Source: Trichostrongylus colubriformis
Taxonomy: Eukaryota > Nematoda > Chromadorea > Rhabditida > Trichostrongylidae
Direction: 5' to 3'
Assembly (NCBI GenBank): GCA_963978905.1
Contig: OZ022257.1
Span: 18,371,664 to 18,435,663, forward strand
DNA: 64,000 nucleotides
Positions 35,460 through 47,420 of this stretch are shown in pieces. The notes below the pieces were generated by a model. The model saw only the letters and a list, made by a program, of their open reading frames with translations. It searched no databases and was not told where the DNA came from. How positions within the stretch are numbered: the stretch's first letter is position 1; each line of letters begins with the position of its first letter. Made by a program: the position numbers and the translations under genes.

Positions 35460-35640
35460 ATCGTCATTGGATGGAAAATCCCTAGAAGAAGTCACTCACA
35501 TGAGACTATGGGCATGAGAAGATCATTCATGACGAAATCCCCGTCGAAAACGCACTTCCGAGCCGTAGGAACAGCGCAACGGATAATAACTGGCGCCTCT
35601 GTATGAGCGGCCCCGCCTCCTACCGTCGACCTTGCCGAAG
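35460..35640 (-). repeat. TTAA-MITE family, partial copy
   Basis: Shares the order 'aaatccct', 'agtcactcac', 'cgaaatcccc' and 'ggccccgcctcc' with the minus-strand reading of the MITE at 489-1040. Ends not identifiable. Confidence 0.5.
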
Positions 35641-36340
35641 AATGACTGAAGTGCAGAGTAATGAGCATGATAGAAGAATGACACTTATCGTACCGTATTG
35701 AAGCCGTATTGATGGAAATGACGTGGTGCTTGACGTGTAAGCTTCGTAGTGAAAATGTCCACGTCAGTATCAATGATTAGAATGGATGAAGCAATCGAAT
35801 TACCCCTAAGGCTGCCTTCAAGAAAATGCCTTCTGTAACTTCCACCAAAACTTATTGACATGAATGCAATAAAAACGGTGAAGTATTTACACAAACAACT
35901 GCAAGCTGCGCAGCGAACTTGTGCAAGTCCACATACCTCTAGAAGCGATATATTATTCGGCTACGATTGAGATAACATGAATAAATTAGTTCAATAGATA
36001 TAATAGATATTGGCATTTTGCATGAATTCTGTGGTTATGTGAAAAAATGAAACGCGAGATGTAATTAATGTAAGGAAAACCAGAAACCTGTGTATTATGG
36101 AAAAAACAAGCGTACAAAAAACTCCTATGCTTACTTAATGAGAAAGATTGATCGTAAGTTGCGTCAAATAAATAACACAATCACTTGATGAATGGAACTC
36201 AGCAAACAACATGTCGTGGACTTGAGGTAATATGTACGATCTGTTGGATGGATTCGTCTAGCACGAGGTTTTCTAATTGTACGAGAAAACAGAGAGATAA
36301 GGTATAGGACGATAGGGGAGAGTCCAAACTCACGAAAAAG

Positions 36341-36833
36341 AAGTGAGATTGTAGGATGACCTCAAGAATCCCTAAGAGGAGTCATTCACTCGAAAACTAC
36401 GGGTTTGGAAAGCCTATTTGCTGCGAAATCCCTCGCGAAGGGCGCGCCCCCGAGCTATGGCAGAGGCGACCTTTTCAGCTCGAGCCGCCTTACAGAGGCG
36501 ACCTTTTCAGCTCGAGCCGCTTACTGTGCTCGGCCCGCCCCCTAGCGACTGATTGGCTGGGGTGGGAATGGGAGGTATCGCAGCCCGCTTTCTCAGTATT
36601 CCTCAATTCCGAACACCCCTTCGTGTTTAGGACATGGCAACACGTCAATAGGAATCTCGTTCGTACTACCCGCCTCTTCATGGGAAGGCTCCACGTCGGG
36701 AATCAGCGGTGGGGAAGGGCTCTATTTCTCAGATCTTTGACCAGTTCCTTCCGTTTTTCCTTCAGTGTCCTGTTACTAGACAACACTTTCATATTCACTA
36801 CTTCTTTTACTTTTCTGCCCCCAAACACTGCCT
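36341..36833 (-). mobile_element. TTAA-flanked MITE, copy 3
   Basis: Minus-orientation relative of 489-1040. The right end reads CCCCCAAACACTGCCT followed by TTAA (36834-36837). The left end is eroded and placed by distance from the shared 'cgaaatccctcgcg' block. The open frame of 179 codons across it is not shared by other copies and is taken as chance. Confidence 0.68.
36461..36524. repeat. Exact 32-bp tandem duplication
   Basis: CAGAGGCGACCTTTTCAGCT plus 'cgagccgc' occurs twice, starting at 36461 and 36493, within the MITE copy. Confidence 0.92.
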
Positions 36834-36837
36834 TTAA

Positions 36838-39350
36838 AAGCAAGGAGCAAGTAGAGTTGGGGTGGGGTGTACGAGAGATGAGCTCAGAATACTGACTGTT
36901 GGCAAAGGAAAAAAACGAGCGAGAGGAGAATCGTTGTCCAACGGGGGTGTCAATGCTGCGATGGTTTTGGCGAAGAGATAGTGGTCGATTAAGGATTTTT
37001 TCTCATTTCTGTACTGATGATGGTGTACAAAGCCTCAAAAACGTGCGTCTTTCATCTTATTTTTCCCCTGTTGGGCCGCACTTCTACTTGCCGCTTCAAG
37101 TTTTTGAACTTGGTGTAAGCCCTCCTTCTAGTCATCGAACCCTTTGAAGTACTCGAATAACTTTTGATCAGCAGTATACGGGAGGATTAATAAAATTGAC
37201 TCTTTGCAGCAGTTGTTCGCAAGGAAACTCTCATTATTGGACGAGTGGGTAAGAGTTTTTATGGCATGAATGTCTGTGACCATGAAATAAAGCTTGCGTA
37301 GAAAATTTTAGATGAATGGTCATTAATACAAGCAAGGTTGAGCAAAGATTTTGATACGTTGTATTTTCGGGGTATTGGAAATGAAGTTGTGTAAACATTC
37401 TCTATGATTTTGTCGTTTTTGAGAGTGAAGGGTGCATCGCAATCCTCAGTTCTTTGAAGACTGCGCTTACGATTGCTGCTCGCGTTACCGTGTCTGGGCA
37501 TACTTATCTATGTACCACATTTCAGGGTATTTTAGTTATACTAGTAAATGCGTGCCAATATATTACTGCACTTATCAGATTCTGTTCGATGAATATATTT
37601 ATCAATGTTGAAAGAGATCTTTTGTTGGGAATACGCTTATCTTTCCTCTGATAGAGTTTACCAAAAACTTTTTGTTTCAATTTTTCGCTTGTACCTATTT
37701 CATTGTTTTGTTTCAATTTTTCGCTTGTACCTATTTCATTGTACTTGTTGCAGCATATATTCTTATCCGTACTGACCTTTCAGATTAGTCGAATGCCGAA
37801 TAAAATACATTATACTATTATTGAGCTATTACGTTGGGTGCACCTTGAAAAGCTCACCTGGTTTGATGGGTGTGTGATAAATCTAAGTTATTGAAATTCA
37901 GATTATCTAATACACAAATCTGCACATAAAGCTCCGCCAATTGAGCCTTATCGCACCACGCAGGAAAAAGGATTGGCGGTATGCACATTGCATAACATAA
38001 TTCAGGTAACTTTTGAAATTATTGGAACTGATTCGGTCTATAATATTTGTGTATTTACTCTTGTTATAGAATCTGTCTATTGACGATTGAAAACGATTTT
38101 TCTAAAAGTACTGTTTTATCTTCAACTAGCTGATAACGCTACGTACGCTCGCTTCCAAAGATGTTATAGTTTCACTATTATTTTATCAGTATCTCCATTA
38201 TTAACACATTTGTACTAGCATTTATTGTTGATGTACGTTTGAAGGTAGCATCTGTTCATCATTTATATCCATTTGTATCTTTGATTGATACCGTGATCAG
38301 ATTTGTTTTAGAGGTATGTTGTCGGTTTGCTTTATTGAACATGTTATATGATTGATTTGGATCCAAGTCCACTTTCCAATTTTGCATGTGAAGGTTCTGC
38401 CGAGTGAGTTCTGATCCTATTGTAGCGGTAAGTACTAAATGAGCTTAGCACTATACATATTATAAGTAATTTTTAAACATATTGCATTGTATATTGCTAT
38501 AATGCTTTTACCAGTTGGGCTGTCGCACAGTACTGCGCGAATAATTAAATATAATTATGTAATAAATGGTCGATGTTGACTTTTTGTTTAGCATCTACTT
38601 TCTACATATAGGCGATAGATATTAAGCGATATCAAAGATATCACTACTGAGGAAAGTCACCATTTTTGCAGAGGTCCGATGATTTACCTGTCGATATCTT
38701 TTGTTACAATGATATCGACGATCAATGTTCAGGAATGACCTGGATAAATCCACTAAACAGTTAAACATTTCACTGAATTGTTCAACATTGGGAGTTTAGA
38801 TAGTCTAGGGATCAGTTTTGGATTCAAATGCATGAACTGGTAGCTATTTGTCCATTTGCTGAGCATTCCTCCATTAGTCATAGATCCATATGCCAGTTAC
38901 CCATGCTTATCGTTTTTATTAACATGCACCATTGTTTGGAATTCTGCATAATCCGACGATCGATATCCAGTATTGTAGCTGCACCGCATGAGTGAATGGA
39001 TCGCTTGATCTGCTATCACAAATTTAGATCGTGTCTTGATCATCCATGTAGATCGTGTATCAAAAAACCTGCACCATTATTTGGAATGCTAGCAATGTAA
39101 TGCTTGATACATCGGTAGCAGATATCAGAGCATAGATAAAATATGTTCACTCAATGGTTTTGAGCATAAGACGCATTTACTCTAGCAGTCGCATAGTGTA
39201 GTAAGCAATGTACCGAATTTTATCCTTCTCCATACTCTAATGGCTGTTATCAGCCCCTGTGAGCAGTTATCAGTTTCAAAAAGTCACCATAAAAGTCCCC
39301 GTCCCCTGTAGCAACTGTGAGCGTGAACATTACACTGTTGGCTAGAAGAG
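36838..39350. other. AT-rich unassigned sequence
   Basis: Markedly AT-rich from about 37.2 kb. Contains the duplication at 37671-37742 and a twice-used phrase 'gcaccatt.tttggaat' at about 38927 and 39072. No exon chain found. Confidence 0.35.
37671..37742. repeat. 36-bp tandem duplication
   Basis: TTTGTTTCAATTTTTCGCTT and 'gtacctatttcattg' occur twice in tandem with a 36-bp period. Confidence 0.92.
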
Positions 39351-39880
39351 CGGAACGAAGTTGGCGACCGCCTTTTGACGCTCCTTATTGAATCTTACCA
39401 AGCGTTATCAGTTTGGATTACCCACTATTGATGTACCCGCCAACCCTTTCAAACATCTATGAGTGTCGGTGCTATAGAATCAATTGGGGAAACGGATCCA
39501 TTCGTCACGCTTCTTATCGAATCCTGACAACCGCTATCACTTTAGATCTAACGCCATTGATGTGCCCATGCCACCACTCAAAATACTTATGAGTGTCGGC
39601 GCTCTAGGACCAATGCGAATGGGGAAACGGGTTCGACGGCTTTTGCCTTCCGACGCCCCGTATCAAATCTTATCAACCGTTCAGTGTGGATCACCCACCA
39701 GTGATGTGACTGCCCGACCCCTCAAAACACCTATGAGTGTGGGCGCTCTAGGATCGACCCGAAATGCGAAACAGATTTGACGACATTATCCTTTCGAGGC
39801 TCCTTATTAGCCCTTATCAGTTGCTACCACTCTCGGTCCACCACCGCTGGGGTTTCCTTACCACCCCGTATATCATTTGT
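39351..39880. repeat. Minisatellite, about 3.7 units of 135-145 bp
   Basis: Units start near 39351, 39488, 39623 and 39768. Each has 'ggaaacgg'-like beginnings, 'gacgctccttatt.aatc', 'ggatcaccca', 'gatgt.cccgcc', 'caaaacacctatgagtgt' and 'ggcgctctagga', at moderate divergence. The last unit is partial. GC content is higher than in the AT-rich surroundings. Confidence 0.85.
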
Positions 39881-41857
39881 GAAATTCAGAATTCCACCTT
39901 TGCCGCGACACGAAATATGAATTTCCGGTCAAAGAGACACACAACAGCGAACACACGTAACCGATTATATAAAGTAGGATTGTTGCGTACTTATCAATTA
40001 TCATTCTATAAAATCTGTATAGCGATGTTGTACATGATCTTTTTAAAAGACAGTTTCGCTTCTAGTTAACTGATTCCTTACACACGTCGGTAATAAAGGT
40101 GTAAAGCTTTTTTATTCATAATTTTTGTACTTTATTCATTACCATACATGTACTAACACTTATTGCCGTATTGCGTCTTAAACCTTTTCTTTTGATATCT
40201 GAAATAGATTTGCATGGTGACTCTAGGTTATTTTGATTAATTTTTCGATAAAATATACGTACATGCACGACAAGAATCCGCTAAGTGGGAGATTGTCTTA
40301 TTCCGGTACTAGGTAGAAATTCTGGTAAGCACTATACATGTGCAACATATTGTAAGTGATTTTCAATCTCTTAGCAATTTTTTTGCATTTGAGAGCTTTC
40401 GGTTATGTTCGATAATATCGGTCTATTGATGTAGAAAAACTTATATAGGTAGACGTATTCTGCTATATAAGTTGTATGATCGCTTTCAGATTCAATTTTG
40501 CTATGCCTCCTTAACAACATTCACTGAGCGACTCTGTCTTCGAGTAGAGATTGAGGTGAGCAACTTATATAACCTTTCATAATGCTTTTACCTACTGACC
40601 TTGTCACTTTCTTTGTTAGGTGTTGATATAATTAAATTCCTGTTGGCTAATTCTGGTCTGATGATGTGGTAAATGGTGTTTCTAAAAAGCTCCTTCCAAT
40701 TTACTCGTGTGACGAAGTAATTAAGGCGGGCAACTTTTTAGCCTTCCACTTGTTCTAATTTTCATCATAAGTTAATTGGTGAGGACGAATAATTTTAAGG
40801 ATGACTTTTTCACATTCACCATTTATTATCGCTTGAATGATCAGTGTTAATATAAGAATTTTTGTAAGAGTAGCTGGCTTCTACAATCTGAACAAAATAG
40901 ACAAGAAATGATCTAGTCGGTAGGTTAACGTTCTAATGCATCTTATTATTTCAATATACATAGAATCGAACGTTTGGGTTTGATTTTTGGGGATCACAAT
41001 TAAGTTAGGTGTACTATCTGAGATAGTGGATTTCGATCTGGAGAATAATAATCAAAGTGGTCGGAAGAAAACCTTAATAGCAGATAAGTAGTAGAGAAAA
41101 CATTGCGTATAGTGCCTTCACCAAACCGGAATGAAAATAGTGTGAATGTTATTCTGGACGAATTTCTGAAGGAAGTGGTAAAGTGCGTACTTGTAATAAT
41201 CTGAGAGTAATGTTTAAAGTTTTTTCAAAGCAACTGTGGATTTGAGATACTCTGTTTTTTTCGGTATTTTTTCCCGTTTACGGTATATGTGAGAAATCTT
41301 TGATTAATGAGTAGAAATGTAGTTCTTGTTTTGGGACTATTTTCAGCAAACTTGAAGTAAACCTACTTGACTTTAACAAGCACAATGGACCAATATAAAA
41401 ATCTCGGGGGTCAGGCTATTTAGGTGTCTACTTCGAGGATCTAACGTAAGCGTAAGGTTAGTTGGTAGAAGATAATAGTTAATTAGTTCGAATTCATTGC
41501 AGTTTGACTTGCATGAAAGGCGCGTTCTTATTATTAACTGTTACGATTGATTTAGTAGTATCAGAAATAGTAGTGAAAAACTCTTATGTGATGGTCAGAC
41601 GAAGTCTGACACAAGAAGTGAAGGTATGTAGAAAGCCTAATCGTGTCTTGCGAACCATTGATTATGAAATTTTTGAAATATAAGTTTACAGAGTGAGCAG
41701 GTTTCTTGCGCTTATTTTATAATGTCTGACATGGGACTCCAATAAAGAACGTTATGACCGCTAGTGAGTTGAAAAATACGAAGGAGTGATTCTTCGCAAT
41801 TAGCTATCATCAAACAAAGTACGCAACTATGCAATGAATATTGCTGGGAAATATATA
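39881..41857. other. AT-rich unassigned sequence
   Basis: No coding or structural signal that I can support. Confidence 0.35.
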
Positions 41858-42598
41858 CAGGGGGTGCCAAAAAAAAGTAATTTTGCCCACGTCTGACATC
41901 TGCCAATTATACAAGTAGGGAAACGAAATAGATAAATGTATTGTGGTAAAATATTCCCGAAATGCTCCTCCAAGAGCAGGAACAAGCTGTGGCTCCCTAC
42001 GTTCACCTTTATAAAAATATATAGAGCTTTCATCCGGCGCAGTCGGGCTTCAGAGCACCTACACTATCGGAGTCCGCTTAAAACGGTGAAGCCAGGTTCC
42101 GTGGTAGGTCTTTTGTGGGAAGTTTCCTGAGGATTAGCCCTTCGGTTCAAGGAAGTCACAGAGCCCCTGCTGCTTGGACAAGGCTGCTATGATCCGAAGT
42201 ATCATTTTCACGCCTCAAATCCGCCTCCGTAGGGGTTTCAGTGGTAAGGGCACGTTTTCGCTCTTGAAAATGAAGAGCGCTGGGAACTCGGAAAAAACGG
42301 AATTTCAAAGAACATCACCCAGTATGAATCCCCTTAGGTACCCAGAGTGAACGGACTCCAGCAAGGTTGTGAACAAGGGCGACGAAATTTCGGATGTTGC
42401 CCAGTTGAGGTGACACCTCTAGTTCACTCTCTCCTCGCTCCCGTTCCTGCTCGTGCAGAAAGCTGCCACGGAGTATACTGATAGAGTGAGATCTGCTCTT
42501 GAATCTGGGGATGAAAATACCTTAACACAATTTGCTGTAGTTTGACTAAAGTGGGGTGAAAGTGGAGAGGACAAAATTACTTTTTTTGGCACCCCCTG
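41858..42598. mobile_element. TA-flanked DNA transposon or MITE, 741 bp
   Basis: Terminal inverted repeats CAGGGGGTGCCAAAAAAAA and 'gtaattttg' (left) match 'caaaattactttttttggca' and CCCCCTG (right), each flanked by TA (41856-41857, 42599-42600). The interior has no recognisable transposase motif, so it is probably a deletion derivative of a Tc1/mariner-class element. Confidence 0.88.
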
Positions 42599-42600
42599 TA

Positions 42601-43431
42601 TATAGCGATCCTTGAAGTTGGAGGATATGTTAAAAGTCAGATACTGTAATAATTATTACATAGTACTTGCTATTCGGCAATTAGATATTCAGGGAAACGG
42701 TCGTGAAAGAGTTGTTGAGGTGACTGAGAGTACAACTACGGCGTGTTACAACTGGCGAGAAGTGGATCTTTCAAAGAAGAAAAAGTGATAAAGCGTTTCA
42801 GTGTATATTCAAAGAGTGAATAGTTTCGAATCCCTACGCAAATAGATCTCACATGGAATCCAGCTATCGTCTCACGTATAGACGAGTTCCCGAAACTGTG
42901 CAAGAAGTGCACCTTCTCATAATTAACAGGGGGTCCAGCTTTCATCTCCGATTATAATGCTTTGCAGATTCTTCGTCAATGAAGAACAGCATGACGAAGC
43001 TCCTTAGCCATTCACACTGCTGCTTTAGCTTACTCACTGGCTTGATAAGGTGCCTCAGCAGCATACAATATCCTGAAGCTATGGCCGTTTGACAGTCTGT
43101 CAATTGTCTTATGGGTAGAGTATGTACCGCTTGTACCTGTGATATGGCGACCTTCGGGTGCGCTTTCAATCTTCCGAGCATATGACCTGTCCAATGGCCC
43201 ACCATTCACCTGCGGGTGAATCGGCAGCAAGATTCGCATATTTGATCCAGAAGCGAAGGCGCACTGGGACACTGACAGATTGCTTCAATAGTGAGTGAAG
43301 CACTAGTAATAGTGGGCTGATATCCTCATGAGGGATTCTGTAGACACCTGTTATGAAGTGGGGGTGAACGTATGGGATTATGAATGGCGCCGATACTTGT
43401 CGCAGTGAAGCGAAACCGCCTCGCATACTTA
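42601..43431. other. Unassigned sequence
   Basis: Overlapping minus-strand open frames of 80-87 codons exist at 42942-43426 but show no known domain and no clear splice chain. Confidence 0.35.
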
Positions 43432-43594
43432 AGGAAACGCATATTTGAGGAAAATCATCGAAACATGCTCTAACTCATACTGGCAATCAAAACTAGGAAC
43501 CAGTGGAACGCACGGAAAGGCATATTCAAGGAAAATCACCAAAAATGCTCTAACTCATACTGGCAATCAAAACTAGGAACCAGTGGAACCTCAC
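43432..43594. repeat. 81-bp tandem duplication
   Basis: Two units share 'tgctctaactcatactggca' and 'atcaaaactaggaaccagtg', with slight divergence at their starts. Confidence 0.9.
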
Positions 43595-43643
43595 GAAATT
43601 TGGACAGTGTCGCAAGAGTTATGCACCAACCTGATACAATATA

Positions 43644-44515
43644 TTAGGTTGTCCCGAAAGTTCCGGAACACCTCGACCACTTTTTTTCAAATTTATTTCT
43701 TTACAACATAAACACATTTCAGCTAACAAGATATTCATCATTACTATCTATCACCTTCTATCATCTATCCGGAAGCTTGCCAATCCCATCCGCTCAGAAC
43801 TGTGGAGAATGCCTCGCGAAGAAAGGCTCGACCACCATCTCGATGTCGTGCTGCTTCTTAAACTGTTTTCCCTTTAGGAAGTTCTGTAGAGGAGCGAACA
43901 GGTGGTAGTCAGACAGTGCGAGATCGGGGCTATATGGAGTATGTGGTAGCACTTCCCAGCCTAGCGTCGCCAAGGTGTCCCGGGTGAATGTTGCCAAATG
44001 TCGGCTGTCGGATAGGGCATGGGGTTGTCCAAGTCGAGAGCACTTTCCGGTATCCCAACCGAGTGAGATGCTGATCGACTGTGGTGTTACCACAACCGAG
44101 TAGCAGGGCTACTTTACGTGTGCTTGCCGTGGGGTTCTCCTGCACAGTTCTCCTGAGAAGCTGATCGTCAGCTCAGATGGACGGCTACTGCGTTGCTGAT
44201 CTTTCAGGGCTATATCTCCAGAACGGAAGCGGGTGAACCAACGGTGGATAGTTGTGCTTGCTCCGCATGCGACGCTGATTATTTGGACCGCTTCCCTTGT
44301 GGAACTCCCTCGGCAGAACTCGTAGAGGTACAATGCTAGGAGTGACGTCTCGTCCATTTCGAGCTCTACTCCTTTTGTGGATAGGCGCGAATCCTTATAT
44401 ACCTATGGCATGGAACGTTCCTCAAAACAATCGATAAATGCCCTGGCTATCCATCGTGGGAAGGTCCGAAAACCCTTGTCCGCCAAGGTGTTCCGGAACT
44501 TTCGGGACAGCCTAA
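43644..44515 (-). mobile_element. Internally deleted mariner element
   Basis: 872 bp with TIRs TTAGGTTGTCCCGAAAGTTC/CGGAACACCTC on the left and the mirror image ending GGGACAGCCTAA on the right. TA duplications lie at 43642-43643 and 44516-44517. A full mariner is about 1.3 kb, so roughly a third is missing, from the middle of the transposase. Confidence 0.93.
43794..44357 (-). pseudogene. Mariner transposase, frameshifted and deleted
   Basis: The N-terminal DNA-binding part (FCRGSSTREAVQ, TIHRWFTRFRSG) runs from 44357. After a shift it continues with TVDQHLTRLGYRKVLSTW near 44080. The sequence then jumps to a DN-containing block corresponding to the second catalytic Asp and on to LGWEVLPHTPYSPDLALSDY with HLFAPL, the third-Asp motif of mariner D34D transposases. 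It ends RHSPQF at 43794. The first catalytic Asp region is deleted. Inactive. Confidence 0.88.
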
Positions 44516-45006
44516 TAATTGCTCCGAGTGGGCTTCCGAGGGTTGATTCAGGGGAGGTGTCAAGAGGACAAGGACTGGGGCGAGTATAAGAGAATCTGAG
44601 AGGTTCGAAAGTAAGTTTACAAATGTAATCACCTGGTGGAGAAAAAGATTATTCGAAGTAGTAACAAAGCCACCTCATTCAAATATGTCAACTCTAAAAT
44701 CAAGAAGGAAGGAGCATCACAGTCTTGGCAAAGACCGATGGTATCCTTGTGGATCTGAAGCAAATAAAGCTTAGATTTTAGCGCAAACTCTTGAACGTTT
44801 TCGAGACACCAGCTTACTCCGAACAAAAGGTACTACCGGGTGATTCCTTCCCGGTAATGTCAGACTCACTTTGTTTTTACGAACAGGATATTTACAGGGA
44901 GTTGGCTAAATGTAAATCTAAGTCGTCTATAACACCGGATGGCATTTCTTTCGCTTCATGAAGGAAGTGATTCCCTCCATTGTCCTCCCTCGCAATTTAT
45001 TTTTGA

Positions 45007-46125
45007 AGGCACTGTTAGGGAAAAATCGTACGAAATACGAAAAAAGTGGAGAATATGGTAAACGAGATGATCAGTGATAGGACGGTGAATGAAAAACGGA
45101 AGTAAATGACCAAAAACTCGAAAAGAGAACCCCTTTCTCACCACTGATTCTCGACGTGGACGACTATTCCGTCAACAGGCAGTGGCCCGGACAACTGTGC
45201 CATTGGCATGTATCCAAGCAATCAAGGCGCAAAAACAGCGTGGAAACAATACAAAAAAACTTAAAAGGCATCTTATCGTTGGCTGCAGACGAGCGAAGAC
45301 AATAAGTTAGTATTAATTGAAAAGAAAAGAAGAATAGATAAGGAAAACTAGTGAACTCTACGGGTGAGCAGCAAAAATCAAAAATAGGCACTATTTACCC
45401 AAAGCTACCCCATTGCCTTTTTAGGCGATGCAGTCAAAGAGGTGATTTTTGAAAAACCTTTCGATTTAGCTGCAAACTTGTACCCAGGGGTAATTCGACC
45501 CGTAGAACACGAATATGACATTTGTTTGACGCGAAACCGCTTGGCGCCTGCGCCAAACGAATGCATATTCGTGTTCTACGGGTCGAAATACCCCTTAGGA
45601 CAAACTTTGAGCGAGTTTGGTGATCCACCCCATTTTGGCGCCGGCGCCTATGGCGCGGGCGCCAAGCGGTTTCGCGTCAAACGAATGTCATATTCGTGTT
45701 CTACGGGTCGAAATACCCCTGGATAGAAGTTTGCAGCTAAATCGGAAGGTTTCCCTAAAATCACCTCTCCGACCGCATCGGTTGAAGAGGTAGTGGGGTA
45801 GCTTTTGGTAAATAGTGCCCAAAAATACAGAAAAAATAATCAGCTGATTAGGAAAGTGTCTGCGACGCTCTGTTTACGAAAGCGCGCTCGCTCCAGCTGG
45901 CCGCATCGCCTTGGCCCCTCCCACCCTAGCCAATCATGGGGAGCTCGTCGCTAGGAGGCGGGCTGCCCTAAACGAAGGCGGCTTGTTCTGATGAGGCCGC
46001 CTCCGCCACAGGTCTAGGGGGCGCCTTCCGCGAGGGATTTCGCCATGCATAGGCCTTTCAGTTGTTTTTCACTAAATGGCTCCTTTTGGGATTCCTTATC
46101 ACCCACATTAAGCCAAACACTGTCT
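45007..46125 (+). mobile_element. TTAA-flanked MITE, copy 2, inside the LINE
   Basis: Ends AGGCACTGTTAGGG and CCAAACACTGTCT match the family TIR. The right flank is TTAA (46126-46129) and the left TTGA (45003-45006), one change from TTAA. The sister LINE reads straight through this site ('gcaat.tatttttaccttgag' becomes 'gcaatttattttt...cttaagc'), confirming an insertion. The element is enlarged by the nested foldback at 45387-45819. Confidence 0.85.
45387..45819. mobile_element. Foldback element with perfect 8-bp TSD
   Basis: A 433-bp near-complete palindrome. It begins GGCACTATTTACCCAAAGCT, ends with the inverse of GGCACTATTTACCAAAAGCT, and is flanked by CAAAAATA on both sides (45379-45386, 45820-45827). 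Inside, 'cgacccgtagaacacgaata' and its inverse occur as nested arms, with a third partial copy between them. An 8-bp duplication is the habit of hAT and a few other superfamilies; no transposase is present. Relative at 30379-30849. Confidence 0.93.
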
Positions 46126-47420
46126 TTAACTTAAGCTTCTTCCGAGCAGAAGAGCGTGTAAGATGAAGACATGTTTATGTCATCTTAAAAAACCCCAACT
46201 TAGTGACCCTTCTAACTATAAAACCGTGAGTATCACGTCGATTTTCTGCAGGGTTTGGAGAGAATTCTAAAGAAAAGAATAGTTGAGCATCTGAGTAATT
46301 GCAATATTCGGTCCGATTGATAGCACGGTTTTCGAATGGGTCATTCAACTGTCACCCAAATATCAAAAGCGATGGTGTTAGACGCGGCATATGGACTATA
46401 GGGAAGGGATTGATGTAATAAATTTCGATTTCTGTAAGTCGTTCGATAAGATGCCACATGACAATTTACTAGTCAAGCTCAAACACACTGGTATTCATCA
46501 GGATATTATGCTGGTAGGACTCATTCTTGAAGCATCGCACTTTCCGAGTGCGGATCAATGGGACCTTCCCCAGTGTCAAGGCTGCACCTAGTGGTGTGCC
46601 ACAGGGATGCGTGCTGTCACCGGGTTTGTATAATATATACTCTTATGAGGTCCTCAGTCTGATCGAAGCTTCAGGAGTGTCTTGCAAAATGTTTGCCGGT
46701 GATAGGAAAATTTATAGAACAGTCCCCTCACTAGATGGTGCAACCCTAATTCAGAATTCAATCGGAATCGTTAGCTCATACTCTGGGAAGTGGGGTCCCT
46801 TCAGCCTATGTGAAGATGCCCATACTCCACATAGAACCCAACACCTCCCCTTTCGTCTATCACAGATAACAGCGTAATTAGAGAGCCTCACGTGATTAGG
46901 GACTCAGGATTCCTAATTGATAGCAAATTATCGTTTAATGACCACTGCTAAACCATTGCGGCCAAGACAGCTCGACGACTACATTAGGTCCTGCGGTGTT
47001 TGCTTACCAAGGATCCCTGCTTACTTTTCAGCATACAAAATTTATGTCCGCCCGATCTTGGGATATGGCACCATCGTTTACGACCCGCATTCCAAAGGAA
47101 ATATCAGAAAGCTTGAAGCCGTGCAGAATGCTTTACAAGGAAATTAGTTATCCGCGCGCATGGAATCAACTATAGCGCTATACCTAGAGGGGTTGTTCGG
47201 AATAAAATGCTAGGTCCTGATTCCCAATAATACAGACGAAGACTGTTTGACCTCATAACACTATTCAAAATGACTCAGGGAAACTTGATGTCATAAGTAA
47301 GTATTTCTTTACCACTAATCGCTTACCTGGGAGATTCGGTCCCATAAACGTGAATATCACATTCATTTTGCGAAGTAACACTCGGCCCACTCAATATGGA
47401 AACTAGGACCAAGACATGCT

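Larger units (their letters stand above)
44600..47420 (+). mobile_element. CR1/Jockey-like LINE, interrupted copy
   Basis: Plus-strand fragments match, in order, the minus-strand LINE at 62235-64000. They are a lead segment (EKKIIRSSNKA, 44635), SDSLCFYEQDIYRELAKCKS near 44860, then after an inserted MITE (45007-46125) HGFRMGHSTV near 46330, a palm-motif remnant near 46430, GVPQGCVLSPGLYNIYSYEV near 46600, KMFAGDRKIYR near 46690, and YVRPILGYGTIVYDPHSKGN near 47045. The catalytic FADD reads FAGD, so one metal-binding Asp is lost. Frameshifts and stops occur throughout. The 5' end is not defined; the nearby mariner ends at 44515. Confidence 0.85.

Noticed and set aside
36356..36895. 179-codon plus-strand open frame
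   Set aside because: It lies across the TTAA-MITE copy on the opposite strand, includes a 32-bp tandem duplication, and is not shared by the other copies.
41858..42598. Transposase inside the TA-flanked 741-bp element
   Set aside because: No frame shows a DDE/D motif; short frames are interrupted.
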